A stretch of 64,000 nucleotides of DNA from CAVPTL01 sp963729195 (GCA_963729195.1 CAVSNF010000024.1:434001-498000); one strand, 5' to 3'. Positions 1-9,097 are shown, counted from the stretch's first letter. Notes: generated by a model not told the origin, from the sequence alone. Numbers and translations are program-made.

Positions 1-1
1 C

Positions 2-982
2 CGCGCCTACCCCGCGGAGTTTCTGTGCTCACTCCTGAACGCCCAGCCGATGGGCTTCTACCCTCCGGCAACGCTGCTGCGCGATGGTGAGCGGCGCCAG
101 GTCGAGACCCGCCCGCCGGACGTCAACCTCAGCATGGCCGCCTGTTCGGTGGAGGATCGCGGCGCAGCGATCCGGATCGGGCTGGGCTACGTCAAAGGTG
201 TCGGTACCCGCTCTGAGCTGCTGGTCTCCGAGCGCGACCGTAACGGGCACTTCACCGATCTGGGCGATCTGGTGCGCCGCTCACCACTTGCAACCGACCT
301 GCTGGAGTCGCTGGTCAAAGCCGGCGCTTGCGACCGCTTCGGCGACCGCCGGCAGCTGCTGTGGGAACTGCGGCTGCACCGAGCCCCCGCGGGCCCCGAG
401 CACGCTCGCCAGCTGGCATTGGCACTCGACTCCGCCCCCACTCCGAAGCTTCGGCCGATGAGTGATTGGGAGCGGATGGTGGCAGACCACGAGACCATGA
501 GCCTCACCACCGGCCCTCATCCGATGGCACTTCTGCGACCCAACATCGCCGAGGAGATCCGCTCTGCTGCGTCACTTCGCGAAGGTGTCGGCGGCCACGT
601 GACGGTGGCCGGGGTGATGGTGGCCCGCCAGCGACCCTCGACGGCCAAAGGCATCGTGTTCCTGCTGGTGGAAGACGAGTCCGGCATGGTCAACGTGGTG
701 GTGCCGGCAAAGATTTATGAGCGCGACCGGATCGCGATCCGGTCAGAGCCGCTGGTGCAGATATGGGGTCGGCTGGAGCGTCGCAACGACACCCTCAATG
801 TGATCGCCGAACGGGTGGCAGCGCTCTCGCATGTGGCGAGGCCGGAGATCCGCGCCCAGGCGGAACGGGCTGCCGCCCGAGCCGCGGGTACCGGCGCCGG
901 GCAGGGCGGCCGGGTGGCCGACATGCGGGCGCTGAAGGCCGCGGTGCCACGCGGCAACAGCTGGGGCCAGGGACGTCGTTAG
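2..982 (+). CDS. dnaE2: Error-prone DNA polymerase DnaE2, C-terminal part (5' end outside window)
   Basis: The frame is open from the first bases, so this is the last ~326 residues of a larger protein. The stretch NAQPMGFYPPATLLRDGERR followed by PDVN is typical of the DnaE2 (ImuC-like) branch of C-family polymerases rather than the replicative DnaE1. The C-terminal OB-fold follows (RVAG-like VTVAGVMVARQRPSTAKG, then FLLVEDESGMVNVVV). DnaE2 works in damage-induced translesion synthesis, usually with ImuA/ImuB, whose genes are not visible here. The tail is PRGNSWGQGRR rather than the usual GRNFH-type ending. The stop overlaps the 3' end of the convergent minus-strand gene by 4 bp. Confidence 0.9.
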   Translation, partial: RAYPAEFLCSLLNAQPMGFYPPATLLRDGERRQVETRPPDVNLSMAACSVEDRGAAIRIGLGYVKGVGTRSELLVSERDRNGHFTDLGDLVRRSPLATDLLESLVKAGACDRFGDRRQLLWELRLHRAPAGPEHARQLALALDSAPTPKLRPMSDWERMVADHETMSLTTGPHPMALLRPNIAEEIRSAASLREGVGGHVTVAGVMVARQRPSTAKGIVFLLVEDESGMVNVVVPAKIYERDRIAIRSEPLVQIWGRLERRNDTLNVIAERVAALSHVARPEIRAQAERAAARAAGTGAGQGGRVADMRALKAAVPRGNSWGQGRR

Positions 983-1515
983 AACGGCACGGTGGCACGC
1001 AGCGCGGGCAGCTTGCTGCAGCGCGTGCCGCCGTCGTTCGGCCTGATGGCCGTCCACCGCACCAGCCGGATGAAGACACACTCCGTCGCCCCAGCGGTGG
1101 CTCTCGCGCACGCCCAATGGGTGGAGCTACCCGGCACCTTGGCGCAGGTGAAGCGCATGTCGCCTCCCACGATCCGGGTCACATCGCCCGCCACCGCCTC
1201 GGCATCGACCGCGGTGGGCAGCATCCCCTCCAGGGCCGGCAACTGGCAGCGGGTGGGGTTGGGATTGCCGGCGGCGACGTGGCCGCTGACCGACACGCCC
1301 ACGACCACGCACACCGACTCGGCCGGGTACACCACTGCACACGCCCACAGCGACCCGTTGGACTTGAGCTCGCTGCATCCGATCGTGGATCCCGGATTGC
1401 GCAATGCGATGTGATCCTGGACCGTGGCAGCATCAGCCCGTTGCCGGAGCTTGGCATACCACAGTCCGCCGGCGAGGAGCACGATCACCAGCGAAATGGC
1501 TACGGGCCATCTCAT
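979..1515 (-). CDS. Secreted or membrane-anchored hypothetical protein, Cys-rich
   Basis: A 178-residue protein with an N-terminal hydrophobic segment (MRWPVAISLVIVLLAGGLWY), which is either an uncleaved anchor or a signal peptide without a lipobox. The rest is predicted to be outside the membrane and holds at least seven cysteines spread as possible disulfide pairs (GCSE, WACAV, ESVCVV, TRCQL, FTCAK, HWACAR, TECVF, TRCSK). Two halves look alike: 'CSELKSNGSLWACAVVYP' and 'CAKVPGSSTHWACARATA' suggest an internal duplication of a small disulfide-bonded unit. No family is recognised. It is convergent with dnaE2, overlapping by 4 bp. Confidence 0.7.
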   Translation of the reverse strand: MRWPVAISLVIVLLAGGLWYAKLRQRADAATVQDHIALRNPGSTIGCSELKSNGSLWACAVVYPAESVCVVVGVSVSGHVAAGNPNPTRCQLPALEGMLPTAVDAEAVAGDVTRIVGGDMRFTCAKVPGSSTHWACARATAGATECVFIRLVRWTAIRPNDGGTRCSKLPALRATVPF

Positions 1516-1558
1516 AGGGCGAGCATACCGCGCTCAAGGCAGGGGATTGGCGGTCGCG

Positions 1559-1738
1559 CTAGACGAACAGATCTACAACGAGGGTAATCAGGAAGACGAC
1601 TGCGAACCAGGCGAATGCGGCCGAAACGATCGCGAGCACCACATGTGCTTGCGCCCATTCCAGCAATCCACCGCGGTTCTCGTACTCCCACGAATCCTCG
1701 CTGGAGACACCGACGCGTTCAAGCAGAGATTCCTTCAT
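1559..1738 (-). CDS. Small single-pass membrane protein, paralogue 1
   Basis: A 59-residue protein: an acidic N-terminal part containing SSEDSWEYENRGGLLEW, then one long hydrophobic helix ending at the C-terminus (AIVSAAFAWFAVVFLITLVV). The ATG at 1736-1738 was chosen because homology to the upstream neighbour begins here; the same frame stays open to 1984, but that extension is arginine-rich and overlaps the paralogue in another frame. It lies 56 bp downstream of its paralogue on the same strand and is probably co-transcribed. The function is unknown. Confidence 0.65.
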   Translation of the reverse strand: MKESLLERVGVSSEDSWEYENRGGLLEWAQAHVVLAIVSAAFAWFAVVFLITLVVDLFV

Positions 1739-1794
1739 TCCCTGAGCATACGGGCGGCGACCCGGATCGGGAAGCCCATGTTCGGGGGGCTCGA

Positions 1795-1956
1795 TCACAT
1801 CACCAAATCGATGATCAGGGTGAGCGTGTAGAGGATCGCAAACCACGTCAGCGCAGCAGCGACCGTTGCGACCACGACGTGTCTCACCGTCCAGTGGTGC
1901 AACCCAGCGTCGTCTGTGTATTCCCACGCCTCTTCGGCGTCGACTTGGTGGCGCAT
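1795..1956 (-). CDS. Small single-pass membrane protein, paralogue 2
   Basis: A 53-residue protein with the same plan as its downstream neighbour: AEEAWEYTDDAGLHHW, then a C-terminal transmembrane helix ending LTLIIDLVM. The ATG at 1954-1956 is preferred over an in-frame GTG at 1980 because GGAGGGGG (1962-1969 on the complement) sits 5 nt upstream. The alignment WEY...G-L-x-W...HVV...AxAxxWFA...LTLxxDL between the two proteins marks them as tandem duplicates. No known family is recognised. Confidence 0.65.
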   Translation of the reverse strand: MRHQVDAEEAWEYTDDAGLHHWTVRHVVVATVAAALTWFAILYTLTLIIDLVM

Positions 1957-2101
1957 CGAGACCCCCTCCACGCGTTTCACTCAACTCTCATCGGCACCGA
2001 GGGGTGCAAAGTCGGACACCCGGGAGGGTGATCCCCGGCTCCAGGCCAAACGAAATGCTTACAGGACGTTCACCGGGTGGTGCAGGTACGGGTGCCAGGG
2101 T

Positions 2102-3025
2102 GTGCGTATTCGCGCTCCGCTCCGAACAGTTGCTCTCGCATTCCTCGTATTCGCCGCGCTCGGCGCCACCGCCGCACCGGCCCTGGCCAGTCAGATGGTC
2201 GCCTTCGGCGTGCACAAGACCGGGCTGATCGTCAATCGCCACGGCGTGGCCCGAGTCTCGTACACCACAGCCGCCGGTGTGCGCAAGCATGTGCTTGCCT
2301 GGGGCGCGATCAACGCGCTCACGCCCCGTCAGGGCGCCAGCCAGGTGCACTTCAAGTTTGACTACTCGGGCGGGCATGGGTCGTTCGGGAACGGCTACTG
2401 GAAGCGGATGCACAACTACTGCCGCCGCTATACCGGCCCTCGACTGACCCATCTTGTGGTCGCCTGCGACGCCCCCGACGGTTCCCACTGGGCGCTGCAA
2501 TCGTGGCGCCGCGAACTCAAGAACGGCGGCTGGGTGGGCACCGCCCGACAACAGGCGCCCGAGCTGCACCTGTCGCATTGGACCGGCAAGATGGCTCAGC
2601 TCTTCATGGACACCTCATGGCTTCAGAGCGGCCGGTTCGATCGGGTGTTCGGCTACCTGCACTACGACTCCAAGGGCGTGTACGGGTTCTCGGCCACGTC
2701 GGTGGGTGCACCGACCGACAGCTTTGGCCGCAACATGTACATCGATACCCACAACCCCGTCTGGGGCAAGGGCTGGTTCCGCTTCAACTCCGGGCTGACC
2801 CATCGCACCGCCGGGAACTTCTGCCTGGGGATCTACAAGCTCTACGGCCGTGCCAATCCCGCTCGCGGCGATGCCTATCGCCTGACCGTGATGGGCCCCG
2901 GGGTCACCCCGATCGTCTCGCGAACACACAAGGCCCCGGGCAAGTACTCCGCGGCGGTCGCCAAGGCGAAACAGGCCGAGCTCAACTCGTTCACCCCCGC
3001 CAGCGACTCCTGCCGCAACGGCTAG
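2102..3025 (+). CDS. Secreted hypothetical protein with signal peptide
   Basis: A 307-residue protein. The GTG at 2102 gives a classic signal peptide (VRIRAPLRTVALAFLVFAAL, ending PALA-S). The frame is open upstream to 1916, but that part is not signal-like. The mature part is rich in Trp, Tyr and His with few Cys (NYCRRY, VACDAPDG, NFCLGIY, DSCRNG). It carries no catalytic motif I can name. Similar proteins of unknown function occur in Thermoleophilia as far as I recall. It is convergent with comB, 14 bp away. Confidence 0.72.
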   Translation: MRIRAPLRTVALAFLVFAALGATAAPALASQMVAFGVHKTGLIVNRHGVARVSYTTAAGVRKHVLAWGAINALTPRQGASQVHFKFDYSGGHGSFGNGYWKRMHNYCRRYTGPRLTHLVVACDAPDGSHWALQSWRRELKNGGWVGTARQQAPELHLSHWTGKMAQLFMDTSWLQSGRFDRVFGYLHYDSKGVYGFSATSVGAPTDSFGRNMYIDTHNPVWGKGWFRFNSGLTHRTAGNFCLGIYKLYGRANPARGDAYRLTVMGPGVTPIVSRTHKAPGKYSAAVAKAKQAELNSFTPASDSCRNG

Positions 3026-3039
3026 TAGAGGCTCACGCC

Positions 3040-3765
3040 CTACAGGATCAGCGCGATGCCGGCGTCGACGTGATCGACCCGGGGCACGATCTCGAGCACG
3101 CTCTCGGCCGCACACACCCGCACATCGTCGTACAGATCCGCCGCCTGAAGGTTGCGGGCGCTCTGTGACGCCGCCAGTCCCTCGAGCGAACTTGGAAACC
3201 CGGCGGCGATCACCTCGGCGGCTCGGGCAGCGTCGGTCTGCTCCCAGCCGGGCAAAAGCGCCGTCAGCTCGGACACGAACCGGCCGGCCGCGTAGGCGTC
3301 GTCCATCGTCAGCGCGCCCTTGACTCCGGCACACTGAACCAGCACCGGCCCCTTCTGCTCCAGGGCGATCCGAGCCGCCGCACCCGCACACGCCCGCAGG
3401 TTCATCAAGCAGCCGATCAAGATCGTGTCGGCGTGCGCATCGGCGGCCACGATCGCCCGCGTGCCGTTGGTGGTGGTCAGCACCAGGCTCGAGCCCTTCG
3501 GCGACTCGCCGTCGAACTCTCGCGGCGAGTTACCCAGATCGAATCCCTCCGGCCGCACACACTTGCGTTCCCCGGCGAGCACCGTGCCCGGCCCGAGCCT
3601 GCCGGCCAGCTCACGAGCCTGATCCAACTCGCCACAGGCCAGCACCCGCTCGTACCCCTGGCTCAGCGCGCAGGTGATCGTGGTGGTGGCCCGCAGCACG
3701 TCGATCACGATGGCCACCGTGGTGTCGGCGGCCTCGGCCGGCACGAACGCCACATCGATCCTCAC
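3040..3765 (-). CDS. comB: ComB-family 2-phosphosulfolactate phosphatase
   Basis: A 241-residue protein. The GTG start at 3763-3765 overlaps the ppdK stop (GTGA). ComB enzymes are Mg-dependent phosphatases that remove phosphate from (R)-2-phospho-3-sulfolactate, known from coenzyme M synthesis and from sulfolactate formation in bacteria. Recognisable family blocks are VIDVLRATTTITCALSQG near the N-terminus, LAGERKCVRPEGFDLGNSP, and LVLTTTNGTRAI, with a later DDAYAAG segment. The coupling to ppdK is notable because phosphosulfolactate is formed from PEP and sulfite by ComA. No comA is visible here, so the real substrate is uncertain. Confidence 0.85.
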   Translation of the reverse strand: MRIDVAFVPAEAADTTVAIVIDVLRATTTITCALSQGYERVLACGELDQARELAGRLGPGTVLAGERKCVRPEGFDLGNSPREFDGESPKGSSLVLTTTNGTRAIVAADAHADTILIGCLMNLRACAGAAARIALEQKGPVLVQCAGVKGALTMDDAYAAGRFVSELTALLPGWEQTDAARAAEVIAAGFPSSLEGLAASQSARNLQAADLYDDVRVCAAESVLEIVPRVDHVDAGIALIL

Positions 3766-6305
3766 GTGGCCGCCGCCAGTGAGGCCTGCGCAGCGGCCAA
3801 CCGTGCGGTCGGAACACGGTTGGGCGAACAGGACACGTAGTCGAGGCCGGCCCGCTCGAAGAACTCGATCGAGGCGGGGTCGCCGCCGTGCTCTCCGCAC
3901 ACACCCAGCTTGATCCCCGGGTTGGAGCCGCGGGCGGCGGCAGTCGCGAGCTCGATCAGGCGCCCCACTCCCGACCGGTCGAGCGTCTCGAACGGGCTCT
4001 GCGGCAGCAGCCGGGTGTCCAGGTAGAACGGCAGAAACCCGTTCTCGGCATCGTCTCGCGAGAACGCCAGCGTCATCTGGGTGAGATCGTTGGTGCCGAA
4101 CGAACAGAAGTCGGCCACATCGGCGATCTCGTCAGCGGTCAGCGCCGCCCGCGGCACCTCGATCATGGTGCCGATGATGATGCCAAGACGCTCGCCGCCC
4201 TCCTCGGCGATGATCGCCTCGGTTATCGCCCGCAGCCGGCGAAGCTCCTCGGCGAATCCCACCAGCGGATGCATGATCTCCACCCCGGTCGCATCCGTGG
4301 CGAGCGCGGCGCGGACGATCGCCCGCACCTGCATCTCGTAGATCTCGGGATGCACCAGCCCCACGCGACAGCCGCGCGTGCCCAGCATCGGGTTGACCTC
4401 GTGCAGTTCAACCGCGTCGGGGACGAACTCGTGCAGAGGCGGATCGAGCAGTCGAATGGTCACCGGCAGCCCTCGCATGGCCTCGAAGATGCCTTCGAAG
4501 TCGGCCTGATGCGGCGGCAGCAGCCGCTCGAGGGCGTCGACCCGCGTCGCCAGATCACGGGCCAGGATCACCTCGCGCATGACCGGCAGCCAACGCTCTG
4601 AGAAGAACATGTGCTCGGTGCGGCAAAGGCCGATGCCCTCGGCCCCCAGCTCGCGGGCCGCGGTCGCATCGGCGGGAGTGTCTGCGTTTGCGCGCACCCG
4701 CATCCGGCGGATCTCGTCCGCCCAGCCGGTGACTGTGCGCAGACCGTCGAGCGTGGTAGGCGCCGGCGGCACCAACTCCGCCTCTCCCAGGATCACCCGA
4801 CCCTCCACGTCGTCCACCGACACGGTGATCACATCGCCCTCGAACACCTGGTGACCGTCCACCCGAAATGATCGGGTCGCCTCGTCGATCTCAATCATCT
4901 CCGCGCCCACCACGCAGGGCGTCCCCCAGCCTCTGACGACCACGGCGGCATGCGACGTCATGCCCCCGCGGCTGGTGACCACCCCGACGGCGCGGGCCAT
5001 ACCGGGAACGTCGTCGGCTGACGTCTCACCGCGCACCAGCACCACCGCTTCGCCGGCATCCGCCCGCTCCACAGCGGTGGCTGCGTCAAACACGACCGCG
5101 CCCACCGCCGCTCCCGCGCAGGCCGGCAGGCCGGTCGCGATCACCGGGTGGTCATCGCGAGGGCTGACCGTGGGGCGCAGCACGTGCTCGAGCAGGTGTG
5201 CGTCGACCCGGCCAACCGCCACGTTTCGATCAATCACACCCTCGGCGACCATATCCACAGCGATCCTCAGAGCTGCGCGCGGATCACGCTTGCCGCTGCG
5301 CGTCTGCAGCATGTAGAGCCGCCCCTGATCGACAGTGAACTCCAGGTCCTGCATGTCGCCGTAGTGGTTCTCGAGCAGCGTCATGACCTCCAACAGCGAG
5401 CGGTACGCGTCCGGCTCCAGCCGGCCCAACTCCTCAAGTGGCAGGCCGGTGCGGACGCCGGAGACAACATCCTCGCCCTGAGCGTTTTGGAGGAACTCAC
5501 CGTATGGATGGGCCTCACCGGTGGAGGGGTTGCGGGTGAACGCGACCCCCGTGCCGGAGCGCTCGCCGGTGTTGCCGAACACCATCTGCTGGACGTTGAC
5601 CGCGGTTCCCATGTCGTCGGCGATGTTTTCGCGGCGCCGGTAGGCGACCGCCCGTGGCGTGTTCCACGACTTGAACACCGCTTCGACCGCCAGGTCGAGC
5701 TGTTCCCGCGGTTCCTGCGGGAAGCGATCCCCGGTCTCTGCGCGGTAGAGCTCCTGGTACTCCGCCACCAGCTCGGCCAGGGCGTCGCCGTCCAGTTCCA
5801 CATCGGCGGTGACTCCACGCTTCAGCTTCATTCGCCCGAGCAGGTCCTCGAACCGGTCAGACGGCACACCCATCACCACGTTTCCGAACATCTGGATCAG
5901 CCGCCGGTAGGAGTCGCGGGCAAACCGGTGGTCGCCGGTGGCCTCGATCAGCGCATTCACCGACTGGTCGTTCAGCCCCAGATTGAGGATCGTGTCCATC
6001 ATCCCCGGCATCGACACCGGCGCGCCCGAGCGCACCGAAACCAGCAGCGGCTTGGAGGCGCCGCCCAGCTTCGCTCCCACACGCCCCTCCAGCGCCTCGA
6101 CCGCGGCCCCGACCTGCTCGGAGAGGCCGTCGGGCGACCGTTCACCAGACTCGAGGAACGCCAGACAGGCCTCGGTGGTGATCGTGAACCCGTCGGGAAC
6201 CGGCAGGCCGATCGCGGTCATCTCGGCGAGATTCGCGCCCTTGCCACCGAGCAGATCGCGCATGGAACGATCGCCTTCGGCAAACGCGTACACATAGTCC
6301 GTCAC
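3762..6305 (-). CDS. ppdK: Pyruvate, phosphate dikinase
   Basis: An 847-residue protein from GTG 6303-6305 (VTDYVYAF). It interconverts pyruvate + ATP + Pi and PEP + AMP + PPi. The N-terminal nucleotide-binding domain has LLGGKGANLAEM and SVRSGAPVSMPGMMDTILNL. The swivelling domain has GGMTSHAAVVVRGWGTPCVV, with catalytic His452 and the regulatory Thr450 two residues before it. The C-terminal PEP/pyruvate barrel has GIGLCRTEHMFF, SFGTNDLTQMT and a CGEHGGDP catalytic Cys. Length and motifs match the family. An upstream in-frame extension to 6368 overlaps ppsR and is rejected. It lies 7 bp after ppsR and is coupled to comB. Confidence 0.97.
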   Translation of the reverse strand: MTDYVYAFAEGDRSMRDLLGGKGANLAEMTAIGLPVPDGFTITTEACLAFLESGERSPDGLSEQVGAAVEALEGRVGAKLGGASKPLLVSVRSGAPVSMPGMMDTILNLGLNDQSVNALIEATGDHRFARDSYRRLIQMFGNVVMGVPSDRFEDLLGRMKLKRGVTADVELDGDALAELVAEYQELYRAETGDRFPQEPREQLDLAVEAVFKSWNTPRAVAYRRRENIADDMGTAVNVQQMVFGNTGERSGTGVAFTRNPSTGEAHPYGEFLQNAQGEDVVSGVRTGLPLEELGRLEPDAYRSLLEVMTLLENHYGDMQDLEFTVDQGRLYMLQTRSGKRDPRAALRIAVDMVAEGVIDRNVAVGRVDAHLLEHVLRPTVSPRDDHPVIATGLPACAGAAVGAVVFDAATAVERADAGEAVVLVRGETSADDVPGMARAVGVVTSRGGMTSHAAVVVRGWGTPCVVGAEMIEIDEATRSFRVDGHQVFEGDVITVSVDDVEGRVILGEAELVPPAPTTLDGLRTVTGWADEIRRMRVRANADTPADATAARELGAEGIGLCRTEHMFFSERWLPVMREVILARDLATRVDALERLLPPHQADFEGIFEAMRGLPVTIRLLDPPLHEFVPDAVELHEVNPMLGTRGCRVGLVHPEIYEMQVRAIVRAALATDATGVEIMHPLVGFAEELRRLRAITEAIIAEEGGERLGIIIGTMIEVPRAALTADEIADVADFCSFGTNDLTQMTLAFSRDDAENGFLPFYLDTRLLPQSPFETLDRSGVGRLIELATAAARGSNPGIKLGVCGEHGGDPASIEFFERAGLDYVSCSPNRVPTARLAAAQASLAAAT

Positions 6306-6312
6306 AGCTACA

Positions 6313-7149
6313 TCAGGCCCGAGTACCCTCGCGGGCCGCGCGCCGGCGCTCACTGACCAGCTCGGCAACGCGGGCGGCGGCCTCTTCGATCGCCAGGCCG
6401 GAGACGTCGATCACCGGGCAGCCGAGCCGCCGGTGAAGGGTCGAGGCGAGCTCCAGCTCGTCGTAGATCTCCGACAGGTCGGCATATCGAGCGTTTGCCC
6501 CGGCTGCCAGCGCCCGCACTCGGCGGGCGCGGATCTCGGCCAACCGCTCGGCGTCGATGGTGAGGCCCACAACCTTCCAGGGGTCGACCGAGAACAGCCC
6601 GGGAGGCGGATCGATACCGCGCACAATCGGAACGTTGGCGGCCATGTAGCCGAGGTACCCAAGATGCATCGAGGTCGGCGTTTTCGACGTCCGAGACACG
6701 CCCACCAGCACGATTTCGGCGTGGTTGAGGTCGTCCGAGCCGCGCCCGTCGTCATGCTTGACCGCGAATTCGATGGCCGCGATGCGGCGGAAGTACTGGG
6801 CGTCCAGAGGCGCCGTGCGGCCGGGCAGCATGGTGGCCTGGGTACCCGACGCGGTCGTGATCGCGTGCAGTGCCGGGCTGAGCACGTCCAGCGTGACCAA
6901 CCGGTTGCGACGGGCCAAGTCGACGATCGCCTCGCGCAGCGCGGAGTCGACCAGGGTGTAGAACACCACCGCCGGCCGGCCTGCGGCATCGTCCAGCGCC
7001 CGGGCGAGCTGCTCCTCGGTCTGCACGCGGGCGTGCCTGACCATATCGATCTCCACGTCCTCGTACTGATGGGTGGCCGCCCGCGCTACCCGAGCGGCGG
7101 TGTCCCCGGTCGAGTCGGAGACGATGTGGATCTCGAGCTTCTCGGGCAT
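6313..7149 (-). CDS. ppsR: PPDK regulatory protein (bifunctional kinase/pyrophosphorylase, DUF299)
   Basis: A 278-residue protein of the PpsR/PDRP family. Members inactivate PPDK (or PEP synthase) by ADP-dependent phosphorylation of the Thr near the catalytic His, and reactivate it by Pi-dependent removal. Family blocks are HIVSDSTGDTA at the N-terminus, VRHARVQTEEQL, the nucleotide-binding loop VGVSRTSKTPTSMHLGYLGY, and PIVRGIDPPPGLF. It sits directly upstream of ppdK (7 bp), whose target Thr450 is present, so enzyme and regulator are made together. Ten bp separate it from glyS. Confidence 0.95.
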   Translation of the reverse strand: MPEKLEIHIVSDSTGDTAARVARAATHQYEDVEIDMVRHARVQTEEQLARALDDAAGRPAVVFYTLVDSALREAIVDLARRNRLVTLDVLSPALHAITTASGTQATMLPGRTAPLDAQYFRRIAAIEFAVKHDDGRGSDDLNHAEIVLVGVSRTSKTPTSMHLGYLGYMAANVPIVRGIDPPPGLFSVDPWKVVGLTIDAERLAEIRARRVRALAAGANARYADLSEIYDELELASTLHRRLGCPVIDVSGLAIEEAAARVAELVSERRRAAREGTRA

Positions 7150-7159
7150 CCTGACCAGT

Positions 7160-9097
7160 CTATCCGGGGAGTTGCTCGAAGTCGCCCAACCTGCGCAGGC
7201 AGGTCGCGACCGCGGCTGCCAGCCCCAGGCGGTTTTTGCGCACGCCGTCGTCGGGGTCCATCACCAGCACCTGATCGAAAAAGGCAGTGACCGGCGCCAC
7301 CAGTGCAGTGGCGGCAGCGAGCGCCTTGGGCGCGTCATCGCCGGCTGCGTCGATCTGCGCCCGCGCCTCGCCCACGGCCGCGTAGAGCGCCAGCTCGGCC
7401 GGCGCGGACAGCCGCTCGGGGTCGACTTCGCCGGCTGCATCACCCGCGATCCGGCGGGAGCGCGAGTACACATCGCGCAGGGCGTCTCGATCCGGTCCGG
7501 CGGCGGAGTGCAGCGCCCGAGCCAGAGCGGCCACCGCCGCCGGCTCGGTCTCGCCCGACCCGCGGGCGGCACGCACCTCCTCCACGGTCACTCCGTCTGC
7601 GGTCAGCGCCGTCTCGATCCGGTCGAGCACGAACGGCACCGCCCGTTCCCCCACCATCTCTTCCAGACCGATCCTCCACCCCCGGTCGAGCGCGACCGCC
7701 ACCAGTCCGGCGGCAGTCCGGCGCAGGCCGTACGGATCGCGACTGCCGGTGGGCTCCAGATCCAGCCCGAACGCAACCGCGAGCGTATCGGCCTTGTCGG
7801 CGATCGACACCACCGCACCCGCATCGCTGGCCGGTCGCGGCCCGGCGAATCCGTACGGCAGGTGATGCTCCTCAATGGCGGTCGCGGCCTGCTCGTCGAC
7901 ACCTGCTCGGCGTGCGTACACCGCCCCGGCGTACCCCTCGAGGTCGGAGAACTCTCCGACCAAGCTGGACACCAGGTCGGCCTTGGCCAGCTCGGCCGCA
8001 CGCACCGCTGCCGCAGTGGTGTCGGAATCCAGATGCAGCCGGCCACACAGATCATGGGTGAGCCCTCGCACGCGGGCGGTCTTGTCGGCGATCGAGCCGG
8101 ATCCCTCCAGGAAGCTCACCCGATCGAGTTCGGCCGCCATCGCTTCGATACCCCGGCCGAGGTCGGCGGTGAACGCGAACTCGGCGTCGGTCAGACGCCC
8201 CACCAGCACCTCTTCGTTCCCTCGGATCACGGTCGCGGGATCGCCACCGTTTGCAACAAACAGGAACCGCGGCTCCAGCCGATCGCCCGATCGCACCGGG
8301 AAGTACCGCTGGTGGGACTGCATGGCGGTGATCACAACGCGCTCGGGCAGCTCCAAAAAACGCTCGTCGATGCCACCGCTCAGCACCGACGGCCACTCGG
8401 CCAGATACACCACCTCGTCCAGCTTTCGCAGCGGGTCGATCCACTCCCCCGCCTCGCTCAGCTGCCGCTCGATCAGCTCGCGCCGCTCCACCGCCGCCAC
8501 CATCACGTGGGCAGAGCGCATATCGCTGCGATAGCCGGTGGGGGTTGTCACCTCCACCGGGCCGGCCAGGAACCGGTGGCCGCGCGACACGCCGGTCGCG
8601 ACCAGGCCGAACAGCTCCACCGGCACCACCTGATCGTCGAGCTTGACCACCAGCCACCGCACAGGACGGGAGAAGCGGCCGTGATCCCACCGCATCGACT
8701 TGGAGAAGTTGAGCGCACCCGTAAGCTGCGCCGCCAGCTCGGGAACAAGTTCCGCCACCGGGGTCGCCGCCCCGTCACTGATTGCCCACATCAGCCCGTC
8801 GCGCTCGACCAGGTCACCCACCTCGAGGCCATGCTTGCGCGCAAACCCTGCGCGGGCCTGCTCAGGGGCGTCGGCCTTGGGCCCCCGCACCTCGGCCCGC
8901 TTTGCGGCCCGCTCGGCGGGCAGGCCGGTCGCGATCGCAGCGATCCGGCGCGGGCTCACATGCACACCCACCGTGTTGGCGTCCAGCCCCAGCCGGTCGA
9001 GTCCGTCGGCCAGGAGGCCGGGCACCTGGCGCTCGGCTTCACGGCAGGCGACCGCGGGCAGATCCTCGCAGCCGATCTCGATCAGCAGATCAGGCAC
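7160..9097 (-). CDS. glyS: Glycine--tRNA ligase beta subunit
   Basis: A 645-residue beta subunit of the bacterial alpha2beta2 glycyl-tRNA synthetase, which binds tRNA-Gly. It opens with PDLLIEIGCEDLPA, the family's typical start. Further blocks are KSMRWDHGRFSRPVRWLV, AEWPSVLSGGID, and the HD-like YLAEWP...HHLPYGFAGP region. The C-terminal anticodon-binding part ends DFEQLPG. Its ATG lies inside the end of glyQ (8-bp overlap), so the two subunits are translationally coupled. Confidence 0.95.
   Translation of the reverse strand: MPDLLIEIGCEDLPAVACREAERQVPGLLADGLDRLGLDANTVGVHVSPRRIAAIATGLPAERAAKRAEVRGPKADAPEQARAGFARKHGLEVGDLVERDGLMWAISDGAATPVAELVPELAAQLTGALNFSKSMRWDHGRFSRPVRWLVVKLDDQVVPVELFGLVATGVSRGHRFLAGPVEVTTPTGYRSDMRSAHVMVAAVERRELIERQLSEAGEWIDPLRKLDEVVYLAEWPSVLSGGIDERFLELPERVVITAMQSHQRYFPVRSGDRLEPRFLFVANGGDPATVIRGNEEVLVGRLTDAEFAFTADLGRGIEAMAAELDRVSFLEGSGSIADKTARVRGLTHDLCGRLHLDSDTTAAAVRAAELAKADLVSSLVGEFSDLEGYAGAVYARRAGVDEQAATAIEEHHLPYGFAGPRPASDAGAVVSIADKADTLAVAFGLDLEPTGSRDPYGLRRTAAGLVAVALDRGWRIGLEEMVGERAVPFVLDRIETALTADGVTVEEVRAARGSGETEPAAVAALARALHSAAGPDRDALRDVYSRSRRIAGDAAGEVDPERLSAPAELALYAAVGEARAQIDAAGDDAPKALAAATALVAPVTAFFDQVLVMDPDDGVRKNRLGLAAAVATCLRRLGDFEQLPG

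Noticed and set aside
5148..6356. Long + strand open frame (402 codons) opposite ppdK
   Set aside because: It is antisense to a fully supported ppdK, His/Arg/Gln-rich with no family signal; high-GC codon bias opens such frames.
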